Below, one piece after another: positions 1-6,980 of a stretch of 9,434 bases of DNA. Positions within the stretch are counted from its first letter, which is position 1, and each line of letters begins with the position of its first letter. This DNA is from Bacteroidales bacterium UBA4459 (GTDB taxonomy: Bacteria > Bacteroidota > Bacteroidia > Bacteroidales > F082): contig DGOT01000259.1 of the NCBI GenBank assembly GCA_002389465.1, positions 1 through 9,434 on the forward strand, in the 5' to 3' direction. The translations under genes were made by a program, and so were the position numbers. The notes beneath the pieces are model-generated. The model ran no database searches and was not told the DNA's origin. It saw nothing but the letters and a program-made list of their open reading frames with translations.

Positions 1-2
1 AA

Positions 3-182
3 TGGTTAGGTTGCCATATGATTGGCGATGGTGTTACAGAGATGATCGCCGAGGTAGTTGTAGCCCGAAAATTGGGGGCGACAGGCCACGATATCATCCA
101 TTCGGTGCACCCGCATCCCACTATGTCGGAAGCTGTCATGGAAGCTGTTGCCGCAGCTTACGGTGAGGTAATTCATATATAA
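3..182 (+). CDS. lpdA: Dihydrolipoamide dehydrogenase (E3), C-terminal fragment
   Basis: The last 59 codons of a gene that enters from the left edge; the stop is TAA at 180-182. The product is the FAD-dependent E3 subunit that reoxidises dihydrolipoamide to lipoamide with NAD+ in 2-oxoacid dehydrogenase and glycine cleavage complexes, in the cytoplasm. What is visible is the dimerisation (interface) domain: GCHMIGDGVTEMIAE followed by VHPHPTMSEAV. In this family the second His of HPHPT is the catalytic base, and the Glu five residues after it (in SEAV) orients it, so the active-site dyad contributed to the partner subunit is intact. The end GEVIHI is a normal C-terminus. The FAD domain, the redox-active disulfide and the NAD domain lie outside the window, so the complex it serves cannot be told. 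It converges on the membrane-protein gene ending at 191, only 8 bp away, with no obvious terminator between. Confidence 0.95.
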   Translation, partial: WLGCHMIGDGVTEMIAEVVVARKLGATGHDIIHSVHPHPTMSEAVMEAVAAAYGEVIHI

Positions 183-190
183 CCGGCTGA

Positions 191-1477
191 CTAACTTGGT
201 TCATTGAACAGCCAATGCAGGTACATGTTCCAGTCCCAGTTGCTTGTTCCATACCAGCAACCGTCAAACGACAAGGCCATCTTGATGTTGTAGATACTGA
301 AAATCAAGAGCAGGATGTACAGGACTGCTTGTACTGCTTTCTTTTTGGGTTTATTTAGCAAATATGCCAGCGGGAATGCCAGCAGGGCATAGTATTCCGT
401 AAAATTCCGGTTGGCGAAACCACAGCCGAAATAGTACATCCACCATGAGCTGACAAGATAACTCAACGTCAGCAGTAACAGGCCGATAACCAGGCCATTT
501 TTCTGTTTGTCGTTAATCATAATGAGGATTCCCGTTACGAAAACAAGGAATACCGGATTGTATAGGATATGACCATTGTTGGGAGCCAGAAACAAGGCGA
601 TAAATTGTGGATCTGCGAGGTGAGAAAATGTTTCATTTCCGTATGAATAATAAATAAATGAGCTGGAAAGGTAGTGCCAATAGAGTATTTGCGGAAGAAT
701 GACTGTAAATCCGGCAAGAAAGAAAGAAACGAAAAACCGAACATCACCTTCACGTATTTTATCTTTATAGACACTTGGAAAGAGAAAAAAGGAAAATACG
801 ATAAACAGCAGATTAATGGGCCTGAGCATAATAATGACAGCAGCTACAAGCCCCAGTAAAACGCCCTGCTTTACTTGTTGGCCATGTAATTTCCTCCGGT
901 CAGATAAAAATAAAAGATACACCGAAAACATAGCGAACGAATACACATGCGACATGCCTGTATCAAGTGTTGCATAATAAAACAGGTTCGTGCCCAAGAA
1001 TACGGTTGCCACGGTTATGAAAGAAACTTTAAATGAAAATTGCCGTTTTATGATGCTGAATAAAGCCAACAGCCCCAAAGTCAGATAAAAAACAGCAGCT
1101 ACATCAACAGATTTTTGATAGAGAAACGTAAACCCGCTGGCATTGTAATTCATCAATAAAGATAATAGATGAGCCAACAGAAAGAAGGGCAATTGTAGTA
1201 AGGCCACGCCATACGGATATTTGGTAATGACTTTGTTACTTTCATGGTCAAGTTTAAACCCGTTGCCTGTTTTATTATCCACCTCTTGCGGAAAGTTCTC
1301 TGCTTTGAATCCGTAAATAAACAGAGCCGGCAGGTAAACATAATACCCGGCCCTGTCGGCAAAGATTTCGCTTCGGTAACTGTATGCATCATGTTTGCTG
1401 TGCCTGTTAAAAGCAAGAAACACCACTGCCAGGAAAAAGAGTGTGATTAGAATCAGGTATGCAGACTTCGTTTTCAT
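191..1477 (-). CDS. Polytopic GT-C-like integral membrane protein (putative glycosyltransferase, GT39/ArnT-like topology)
   Basis: A 428-residue integral membrane protein with about 11 hydrophobic segments, including residues 6-23, 91-110, 124-143, 150-170, 178-191, 205-234, 247-268, 308-321, 328-347, 362-374 and 381-398. After the first helix comes a loop with FADRAGYYVYLP (39-50; D41), then KYPYGVALL (86-94). An acidic residue in the first periplasmic loop is the pattern of GT-C glycosyltransferases such as PMT/GT39 and ArnT, which move sugars from polyprenyl-phosphate carriers on the outer face of the inner membrane. No canonical DD or DE pair is seen, so catalysis is inferred, not shown. 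Further landmarks are DTGMSHVYSF (172-181 region) and GFANRNFTEYY (353-363). The C-terminus is Trp-rich (CWYG, NWDW). The ATG at 1477 overlaps the stop of the upstream isoprenoid-synthase-like gene by 4 bp. I recognise it only as a Bacteroidota membrane protein of unknown substrate; it could also be a flippase-like or non-enzymatic protein. Confidence 0.7.
   Translation of the reverse strand: MKTKSAYLILITLFFLAVVFLAFNRHSKHDAYSYRSEIFADRAGYYVYLPALFIYGFKAENFPQEVDNKTGNGFKLDHESNKVITKYPYGVALLQLPFFLLAHLLSLLMNYNASGFTFLYQKSVDVAAVFYLTLGLLALFSIIKRQFSFKVSFITVATVFLGTNLFYYATLDTGMSHVYSFAMFSVYLLFLSDRRKLHGQQVKQGVLLGLVAAVIIMLRPINLLFIVFSFFLFPSVYKDKIREGDVRFFVSFFLAGFTVILPQILYWHYLSSSFIYYSYGNETFSHLADPQFIALFLAPNNGHILYNPVFLVFVTGILIMINDKQKNGLVIGLLLLTLSYLVSSWWMYYFGCGFANRNFTEYYALLAFPLAYLLNKPKKKAVQAVLYILLLIFSIYNIKMALSFDGCWYGTSNWDWNMYLHWLFNEPS
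1474..1477 (-). other. ATGA stop-start overlap (translational coupling)
   Basis: The plus-strand bases TCAT read ATGA on the minus strand. ATG (1477-1475) starts the GT-C-like gene and TGA (1476-1474) ends the isoprenoid-synthase-like gene. Such an overlap normally means reinitiation by the same ribosome, so the two proteins are expected to be made together. Confidence 0.85.
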
Positions 1478-2508
1478 GAATGAGGTGCTCGTTCTTTGTA
1501 CAAATTAATGGTAAATTTAAATACGCGCGGCAGGCAGTATATGATGCTTTCCGGAGAAAACATGTGTACACTGAATTTTGATTTATCGGTATTTCTGAAC
1601 TTATCAGCATCCATAACGTTATGTGTTATCCGGCTATAGCTACGCAATTTATAATTAATGCCTGTAAGCATGGCATGAAAGTAAAACAAAAGGCGGAAAA
1701 CTCCTGCTTCCGGAAATCCGCTGCCGTGAAATAAAACAGCTGTTTTACGAAACTCTTCCTCCAGCAACTTCTGAATATCCTTATAAGACTTTTGAAAGCT
1801 GATAAAAGTAGTGATCCCGTTTCTGATGTCTTTCGGCAAGTCTTGGCTGTCGTTCATCAATTGAATAAAAGTTCCCAGTTGATAAAAGGCTGCCTTGTTC
1901 TTTTCGGTAAGATCAAATAACAACGAAGCAATGAGCAGTAGTGCTGTCCCGCCCTTTTTTCTGGTGTGCTCCATCACGGTCTCTTTTGTTAAACCAGTGG
2001 ATAGTTGTGCCTGGCTGTCGATCTGTGGTTTTAGCAGGGAAAAATCATGAATGGTTTCTGCTTTTTCTTTTGAGATCACAGTCAGAAGCCGGCGGTAATA
2101 AAGTAAAAGAACCTGTTCGATGGCAGACAAATCCGACCGGCTCCGTTCCGCTTCATTAGTCATGAGGCGGGTAAGCTTATCAGAATCCATATTAAATTCA
2201 TCGACTATCAAATCCGTAATGGCAATAAGAGCCCCCAGCCAGATCAGGGATTTTTTTTCTGTCTCAATTAGTTTCTCCGGCCTTAGTTCGCTGAGTACTT
2301 CGCCCAGATAAAGTGTAGTTGCCATATACCACTGGATCTTCAGGTAATGGATTCGTGTGATACTTCCATCATTCAGTTCATATGATTTTTTAATTTCTTC
2401 GGCAGCAGTTTTTTGAACATAGAGGTGGCATGTCCCTTTTTCCCTGTTGGTGGAAAGAGCCTTTGAGATAAATTGAACAGTAAGAAGTGTGTTTGTAAAA
2501 ATGTTCAT
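1474..2508 (-). CDS. Class I isoprenoid-synthase-fold protein of unknown product
   Basis: A 344-residue, largely helical, soluble protein without a signal peptide. Two acidic motifs match class I isoprenoid synthases. The first is DLIVDE at residues 99-104, a DxxxDE arrangement like the DxxED of squalene/phytoene synthases. The second is NDSQD at 219-223 followed by D227 and NGITT at 230-234, placed like the second Asp-rich (DDxxD-type) or NSE-type metal site. These sites normally bind Mg2+ and the diphosphate of a prenyl substrate. A helix EHTRKKGGTALLL (180-192) lies between the motifs, where chain-binding helices occur in the fold. The length is normal for the superfamily. The ATG at 2508 is chosen because it opens the frame in an A/T-rich leader after a TAnnTTTG box. 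The downstream GT-C-like gene overlaps its stop. The family assignment rests on motif reading, and the product (C15, C20, C30 or other) cannot be told. A non-catalytic relative is possible because the Asp motifs are not canonical. Confidence 0.7.
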   Translation of the reverse strand: MNIFTNTLLTVQFISKALSTNREKGTCHLYVQKTAAEEIKKSYELNDGSITRIHYLKIQWYMATTLYLGEVLSELRPEKLIETEKKSLIWLGALIAITDLIVDEFNMDSDKLTRLMTNEAERSRSDLSAIEQVLLLYYRRLLTVISKEKAETIHDFSLLKPQIDSQAQLSTGLTKETVMEHTRKKGGTALLLIASLLFDLTEKNKAAFYQLGTFIQLMNDSQDLPKDIRNGITTFISFQKSYKDIQKLLEEEFRKTAVLFHGSGFPEAGVFRLLFYFHAMLTGINYKLRSYSRITHNVMDADKFRNTDKSKFSVHMFSPESIIYCLPRVFKFTINLYKERAPHS

Positions 2509-2537
2509 GAATCAGATGCAATATAACTTCCGTTGTC

Positions 2538-2545
2538 CAAAGCTA
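2538..2545 (-). promoter_or_regulatory. Candidate Bacteroidota -7 box ahead of the isoprenoid-synthase-like gene
   Basis: CAAAGCTA on the plus strand reads TAGCTTTG on the minus strand, a perfect match to the Bacteroidota -7 consensus TAnnTTTG. It would start transcription near 2531, about 23 nt before the ATG at 2508. A clear TTTG box at the expected distance upstream is not present, so this is only a candidate. The 72 bp gap it sits in contains no convincing terminator, so read-through from the DUF5916 gene is also possible. Confidence 0.4.
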
Positions 2546-2580
2546 AAAATTTGCTACGAAGAACAGCGTGATTCATTAAA

Positions 2581-5217
2581 TTAAAAGCTGAAACGATAAG
2601 AAATTTTTAATAGAAAGACATTTTCGGGGGTTACATCCAGTAATCTGTTTACATTCTCCGAAAAACTGAACCGCCCGTCAGGGTGGTCACCAGTTCTGCC
2701 TTGCGACCAAACCAGATAGGCTGTCGATCCGGGGATATATTCCCACCGTATGACAAGGTTGGATCGAAATTCGTAAAAGCTGAAATCCGGATTTTCAAAA
2801 CTATAATCCGTTTGGCCATCACCAGTTTCATCTACCAGATACATGTTGTCGCTTTCATCGTACGTAATCTCATTATCAGTAAACTGACGGTATTGGTTGC
2901 GCCAGTCTTCGTTCATGGGATCCACCACCTTCTTGTAATCAGCATAATCTCCCGAAAACAGAAAAGGTTGCCCCCAGAACTGAATGGAGAGGTCAGGTGT
3001 TATCGAGAGGTTAATGCGTATATCTGCACTGATAAACTCCTGTTTAATAGAAGACACAACATAGCTTTCTGCCTCATCGTAATCAAAGGTGTCCACATAA
3101 ATAATCTCCTGATTTTGGTTGTTATAACCTGGCTCTAACGAAATCTGAAGAAAGTCCAATGGCCGGTACGAAAGTTCGAGCCCGATTCCAAAGCTTTTCT
3201 GGTAATTGTCGTTACCCCAGCGATTGTGCATGAAAACGCCGAAAGATAGTTTTTTTCGGTTGTCGGAGCCGATATTAAGCCAGTTGCCTGTGCTGCCGGG
3301 AGCTCTTAGAGCAGCCCCGCCGCGCAGTTGGTGGCGGTCCAGATCAAAAAATTCTCTGTTGATACCCAAACCGAATCTCCAGTAGTTTTTAAACTGTGCG
3401 TTAAAGTTGAGGTTAATTCCCATGTAAAGTTGGCGCCCTGAAAAGTCCCATCCCGACCATTGGCTGGCGTTAATGTTCATGTTTCTGAAAATACTGAAAG
3501 GTTCCCAGAGGCGGTACCCACCCCATACGGCTTCATTAAAATAATCGCTCAGCGACAGGAATCCCATGTCGTTTAGATCCAGTCCGGGTGTACGCCAGGT
3601 AAACCTTCCACCGTAAGTCCAGTGTCCCGATGCTTTTCCCCCCTCAACTGTACCTCCATTGCCAAATAAACTTGTTTTGGTAGTGTCCACCGATATATAT
3701 GTTACATCGGGCCGTTGGTAATACCGTTGCGGTGCTTCCTGCAGATCTGTAATTGCTTCCGTCGAGCCCTTCACTTCACTGAATACGGTTTTAAAACTTA
3801 TATAATAGGTTTTTTCTTTCCAGAAATTCTGAAAGTCAAATCCTTGCGTGTAAGCCGATGTAGGTAAAAATTCCAGTGTGCTGTCGTTGATGAATCTGTT
3901 CGTAGCGGTTATCATACCACCGATAGTGGCATTGCCTTTGTTAATATCTTTCTGGATACGTGTGTTAAAATAATTTGTCAGTGGCTCAATAACCTCTTTA
4001 CGCTCCTCACCCATGTAATCAATTGTAGCCTTTTCTTTGTTGGTAACGCTCTCAAGTACGCCAATCGACCAGCCGTTTTGTGTTTTGCCGGATAACTTCA
4101 TCGCACCGAGGATACGGGTGAATTCAGGTGCTTTAATATATTCGTCATCCGGTAGATCGGGATAGTACTGGGGTCTGCGTCCTATTCTCCGCGAATAAAA
4201 AAGATTATCCTGACCAAAAAACCCTCCGCTACTCGATACCGGATAGTCATAAATATTGCTTCCTTCGATAAAAAAGGGGCGTTTCTCTTCATAGAAAGTC
4301 TCAAAAGCCGTTAGGTTTACCTGTGACGGGTCGGCCTCTACCTGGCCAAAGTCGGGGTTGATAGTGAAGTTAAGCGTGAGATCGTTGGTGATGGCAACTT
4401 TGCCGTCCAAACCCGCATTGAACCCCAGGTCGGTGCCATCCATATATGGATTTCCTTCTTCTTTCTCATATGTTTTTATATCGCCCATTATGTAAGGGAT
4501 CAGCTCTACTTCTTTTTTTGGTTTAATATCCTCAATCCCATGCAAATCCCCCCATAAACTAACCCAGCCACTTGCCTGTTGGGGTACCATTTGCCATAGC
4601 GACATTTCTTCTTTTCGGAATAATACACGGAGAAATTCCAACCCCCATACATGGTCAGTTGAATTTGCAAAACGTAATTGCGTGAATGGGATTTTCATTT
4701 CGGACAGCCATCCGAATTCGTCAATGCTAACTTTTACGTACCATACCGGATTCCAGGTGTCATCAAAATCAGTATCGTTGGTAACTATGCCGTCATTTTT
4801 AACTCCTGCGGCATTTACTGCAAAAGCAAACCCGGTCAGATCGTCATTGTAACTATCGATTCCAATAGACACAAAATCACCTTCCCAACTGTCGCGCCGG
4901 GCAAGTCGTCGTTCAATCTTGTCCGGTTTCGTATCAAATGCCCGGATAAGTATGTAAAGATTGTTGTCATCGTACAGGATTTTAAACGCTGTTTGCTGCG
5001 AAGGATCCTCGTTTTCATAAGGTTCTCGTTGTATAAAATCACCACTCCACTCCGTCAGTTCCCATACAACATCATCACCTTTTCCGTCTATAACAGGGGG
5101 CTTCCCGTGCACACGAGTTGTCGTGTATGTTCTGAGAGAGTCCTGTCCGTAAGAAGAATGAAACAAGGTTGTTAAAATGAGCAGGATGAATAATATTTTA
5201 ACCGGAAGTTTCTTCAA
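2581..5217 (-). CDS. DUF5916 outer-membrane protein with N-terminal CBM9-like domain
   Basis: An 878-residue exported protein. Residues 1-24 form a signal peptide: KK, then a hydrophobic core ILFILLILTTLF, with likely cleavage after SSYG. Residues about 33-230 resemble the carbohydrate-binding family 9-like domain (PPVIDGKGDDVVWE at 40-53, DDNNLYILIRAFD, WEGDFVSIGID). The rest is DUF5916, marked by NPDFGQVEADPSQVN (287-301), EKRPFFIEGSNIYD (311-324) and FYSRRIGR (340-347). It is followed by many aromatic, alternating beta-strand segments and ends in ISYRFSF with a terminal Phe, the signal recognised by outer-membrane insertion machinery. A barrel in the outer membrane with a periplasmic or surface binding domain is therefore likely; the ligand is unknown. 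The start is TTG at 5217: a TAA lies two codons upstream and the next in-frame Met is near residue 174, past the signal peptide. It faces away from rfbC, with its own promoter at 5262-5291. Confidence 0.88.
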   Translation of the reverse strand: MKKLPVKILFILLILTTLFHSSYGQDSLRTYTTTRVHGKPPVIDGKGDDVVWELTEWSGDFIQREPYENEDPSQQTAFKILYDDNNLYILIRAFDTKPDKIERRLARRDSWEGDFVSIGIDSYNDDLTGFAFAVNAAGVKNDGIVTNDTDFDDTWNPVWYVKVSIDEFGWLSEMKIPFTQLRFANSTDHVWGLEFLRVLFRKEEMSLWQMVPQQASGWVSLWGDLHGIEDIKPKKEVELIPYIMGDIKTYEKEEGNPYMDGTDLGFNAGLDGKVAITNDLTLNFTINPDFGQVEADPSQVNLTAFETFYEEKRPFFIEGSNIYDYPVSSSGGFFGQDNLFYSRRIGRRPQYYPDLPDDEYIKAPEFTRILGAMKLSGKTQNGWSIGVLESVTNKEKATIDYMGEERKEVIEPLTNYFNTRIQKDINKGNATIGGMITATNRFINDSTLEFLPTSAYTQGFDFQNFWKEKTYYISFKTVFSEVKGSTEAITDLQEAPQRYYQRPDVTYISVDTTKTSLFGNGGTVEGGKASGHWTYGGRFTWRTPGLDLNDMGFLSLSDYFNEAVWGGYRLWEPFSIFRNMNINASQWSGWDFSGRQLYMGINLNFNAQFKNYWRFGLGINREFFDLDRHQLRGGAALRAPGSTGNWLNIGSDNRKKLSFGVFMHNRWGNDNYQKSFGIGLELSYRPLDFLQISLEPGYNNQNQEIIYVDTFDYDEAESYVVSSIKQEFISADIRINLSITPDLSIQFWGQPFLFSGDYADYKKVVDPMNEDWRNQYRQFTDNEITYDESDNMYLVDETGDGQTDYSFENPDFSFYEFRSNLVIRWEYIPGSTAYLVWSQGRTGDHPDGRFSFSENVNRLLDVTPENVFLLKISYRFSF

Positions 5218-5261
5218 TGGTTACTATTTATACTTGAATGCACCAGGTTGCGAACAAGCGT

Positions 5262-5291
5262 CAAAGATAAATCAAACAAATAGCGTACAAA
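5262..5291 (-). promoter_or_regulatory. Bacteroidota-type promoter for the DUF5916 gene
   Basis: On the minus strand TTTG (5291-5288) is followed after 18 nt by TATCTTTG (5269-5262). This matches the Bacteroidota primary-sigma consensus of a TTTG box near -33 and TAnnTTTG near -7. Transcription would begin around 5255, giving a leader of about 38 nt before the TTG start at 5217. No Shine-Dalgarno sequence is seen in that leader, as is usual in this phylum. Confidence 0.65.
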
Positions 5292-5322
5292 AATATATTC
5301 TGGTATAATCGACAAAAAGAAG

Positions 5323-5352
5323 TTTGTCCTCAACAAAGTCAGTGTATTTATA
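5323..5352 (+). promoter_or_regulatory. Candidate promoter for the rfbC-transglycosylase-uvrA cluster
   Basis: TTTG at 5323-5326 is followed after 18 nt by TATTTATA at 5345-5352, which matches TAnnTTTG at four of its six fixed positions. It would give a leader of about 80 nt before the rfbC ATG. A second, closer box, TACTTTTA at 5417-5424, matches five of six fixed positions but has no TTTG partner at the right distance. The rest of the 225 bp divergent region (5218-5442) is A/T-rich and shows no repeat, operator-like palindrome or RNA gene that I can support. Confidence 0.35.
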
Positions 5353-5442
5353 GACAAGCGGGAAAGTGCTCCTGAAATCAACATGGATTTTTCTCGCGAG
5401 TTATCAGCGAATTGAGTACTTTTACAGGTCAAAATTTCATCT

Positions 5443-5985
5443 ATGGAAATCGTAAAAACCAAGATACCGGACCTGTATATTATCAAACCCATGGTGTTTA
5501 CCGATGAACGGGGATATTTTTTCGAGTCGTACAATAAAGAGCTTTTTCTGAAAATGGGTATCGACCGCAATTTCGTACAGGATAACGAATCGTTTTCCCA
5601 CAAAGGCGTTTTGCGGGGTTTACACTTTCAAAGGCCTCCGTTTGCTCAGGGAAAGTTAGTGAGGGTGGTGAGTGGCGCCGTGCTGGATGTGGCGGTTGAT
5701 CTGCGAAAAGCCTCGCCGACATACGGCCAGTGGGTATCGGTTGAACTGACACAAGAGAATAAATGGATGTATTGGATACCACCGGGATTTGCGCATGGAT
5801 TTGTCGCACTTGAGGACAATACAACGTTTATCTATAAGTGTACAAATATATACAACAGGGAGTCGGAAGGCAGTATTCGCTGGAATGACCCGGATCTGAA
5901 TATCGACTGGCAGGTAGAACAACCGATGTTGTCTGAAAAGGATAAAAATGTACCGTGGTTTAGGGATTTAGACAGCCCTTTTTAA
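5443..5985 (+). CDS. rfbC: dTDP-4-dehydrorhamnose 3,5-epimerase
   Basis: A 180-residue cytoplasmic cupin enzyme (RmlC/RfbC). It epimerises C3 and C5 of dTDP-4-keto-6-deoxyglucose to give dTDP-4-keto-L-rhamnose, the third step of dTDP-L-rhamnose synthesis for surface polysaccharides. The family hallmarks are in order: TDERGYFFESYN (20-31), QDNESFSHKGVLRGLHFQ (46-63) with catalytic His61, GKLVRVVSG (70-78) with Lys71, DVAVDLRKASPTYGQW (82-97), PPGFAHGF (113-120) with His118, Tyr131 and Tyr137 in the YKCTNIY segment, and Asp167 in LSEKDK, the expected partner of His61. The length is normal and no key residue is missing. The other dTDP-rhamnose genes (rfbA, rfbB, rfbD) are not in the window. It opens a rightward cluster, with the lytic transglycosylase 22 bp downstream. 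Confidence 0.96.
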   Translation: MEIVKTKIPDLYIIKPMVFTDERGYFFESYNKELFLKMGIDRNFVQDNESFSHKGVLRGLHFQRPPFAQGKLVRVVSGAVLDVAVDLRKASPTYGQWVSVELTQENKWMYWIPPGFAHGFVALEDNTTFIYKCTNIYNRESEGSIRWNDPDLNIDWQVEQPMLSEKDKNVPWFRDLDSPF

Positions 5986-6007
5986 TTCATAACTCTGATA
6001 AATCTAA

Positions 6008-6970
6008 ATGAACAGATCGTTAACATATTTCCTGTTAATAGTGCTGGTGGTTTTGCTGACCATCGGACTGGATAACTGGTGGCAGCAGAGGTATCAGGAA
6101 AGACTACCGGGTAATAATGAGCAATATTACCGGATCGTTCCGCTGGAAATTCCACTGGAGCTGAAATTTGCCGGTGAAGAAGTGCCGCTGGATATTTTTT
6201 ATGTACGCGAAGGGCTCGACCGCGAATTGTCGGTGAATACTTACTGGCATTCGTCTACCTTACAGATCATTAAAAAATCACACCGCTGGTTTCCGGTCAT
6301 AGATACGATACTGGAACGGTACGGTATTCCGGCCGATTTTAAATACCTGGCCGCAATAGAAAGTGGTTTGTCCAATGTAATCTCACCTGCCGGGGCTGTT
6401 GGTTTCTGGCAATTTCTGAAAGGAACTGCCAAAGAATACGACCTGGAAGTGAACAAAGAAGTGGATGAAAGGTATCATGTAGAAAAAGAAACTGAAGCCG
6501 CCTGCCGGTATTTTCTGAAAAGTTACGAGAAATACGGAAACTGGGCGCTTGTGGCAGCTTCTTATAATGCCGGTACAAACGGTATCGACAGGTTGATGGA
6601 AAAACAAAAGGCCGGTTCGTTTTACGACCTGCTTGTATCCGACGAAACAAACCGTTACCTGTACCGGATACTGGCCATGAAACTTATTTTTGAAGACCCG
6701 GTAGCTTATGGGTTTTATATCGGGGAGGATGATTACTACCAGCCGATACCCTATCATACGGTAAAAGTGAAAGGGAAGATAGATGACTGGGCTGATTTTG
6801 CCAAAGAACAGGGCATCAGCTATAAATTGTTAAAGTATTTCAACCCGTGGTTGCGGCAACCCTATTTGAAGAACAAGAGCAAAAAGACCTACGAAATAAA
6901 AATTCCTGATCCGCCGTATAACCTGACGCATGAACAGGTTATCCTGATACAAAACGGAATCCGTAATTGA
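6008..6970 (+). CDS. Membrane-anchored lytic transglycosylase (GH23/SLT domain, MltD-like)
   Basis: A 320-residue protein that should cleave the MurNAc-GlcNAc bond of peptidoglycan non-hydrolytically, leaving 1,6-anhydroMurNAc. Residues 5-21 form one N-terminal hydrophobic helix without a lipobox Cys, so it is probably anchored in the inner membrane and faces the periplasm, or is secreted. The SLT domain covers about 95-230: YGIPADFKYLAAIESGLSN with catalytic Glu118, SPAGAVGFWQF (126-136), AASYNAG (183-189), and ETNRYLYRILAMKLI (213-227), the usual closing helix of MltD-type enzymes. Residues 250-300 (YHTVKVKG, then a GISYKLLKYFNPWL segment and KTYEIKIP) look like a degenerate LysM-type glycan-binding module; this part is tentative. 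The ATG at 6008 directly precedes the membrane helix. It lies 22 bp after rfbC and 10 bp before uvrA, so co-transcription is likely. It could equally be called an MltE/Slt-like enzyme. Confidence 0.93.
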   Translation: MNRSLTYFLLIVLVVLLTIGLDNWWQQRYQERLPGNNEQYYRIVPLEIPLELKFAGEEVPLDIFYVREGLDRELSVNTYWHSSTLQIIKKSHRWFPVIDTILERYGIPADFKYLAAIESGLSNVISPAGAVGFWQFLKGTAKEYDLEVNKEVDERYHVEKETEAACRYFLKSYEKYGNWALVAASYNAGTNGIDRLMEKQKAGSFYDLLVSDETNRYLYRILAMKLIFEDPVAYGFYIGEDDYYQPIPYHTVKVKGKIDDWADFAKEQGISYKLLKYFNPWLRQPYLKNKSKKTYEIKIPDPPYNLTHEQVILIQNGIRN

Positions 6971-6980
6971 TGGTTTCGCC

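Noticed and set aside
185..213. Nested inverted repeat (GGCTG...CAGCC around GTTCATTGAAC) at the convergent gene ends, as a possible bidirectional terminator
   Set aside because: The inner palindrome leaves a one-base loop, the outer arms are unevenly spaced and no T-run follows; it also overlaps the coding end of the GT-C-like gene.
2546..2566. Possible terminator after the DUF5916 gene (minus strand GCT...AGC followed by AAATTTTT)
   Set aside because: The stem is only three base pairs with a nine-base loop, too weak to call.
2683..3138. A 151-codon plus-strand open frame
   Set aside because: It lies antisense inside the DUF5916 gene and encodes no recognisable domain; the family match of the opposite strand explains the sequence.
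4678..5175. A 165-codon plus-strand open frame
   Set aside because: It is antisense to the CBM9-like domain of the DUF5916 gene; its residue pattern mirrors that gene and no family is recognisable.
5304..5309. TATAAT as an E. coli-type -10 box
   Set aside because: No TTGACA-like box lies 16-18 nt upstream, and the Bacteroidota primary sigma factor uses TTTG/TAnnTTTG instead.
5214..5603. A 129-codon minus-strand open frame across the divergent region and the start of rfbC
   Set aside because: It overlaps the conserved 5' end of rfbC and the DUF5916 promoter, has no recognisable domain and reads as a low-complexity antisense shadow.
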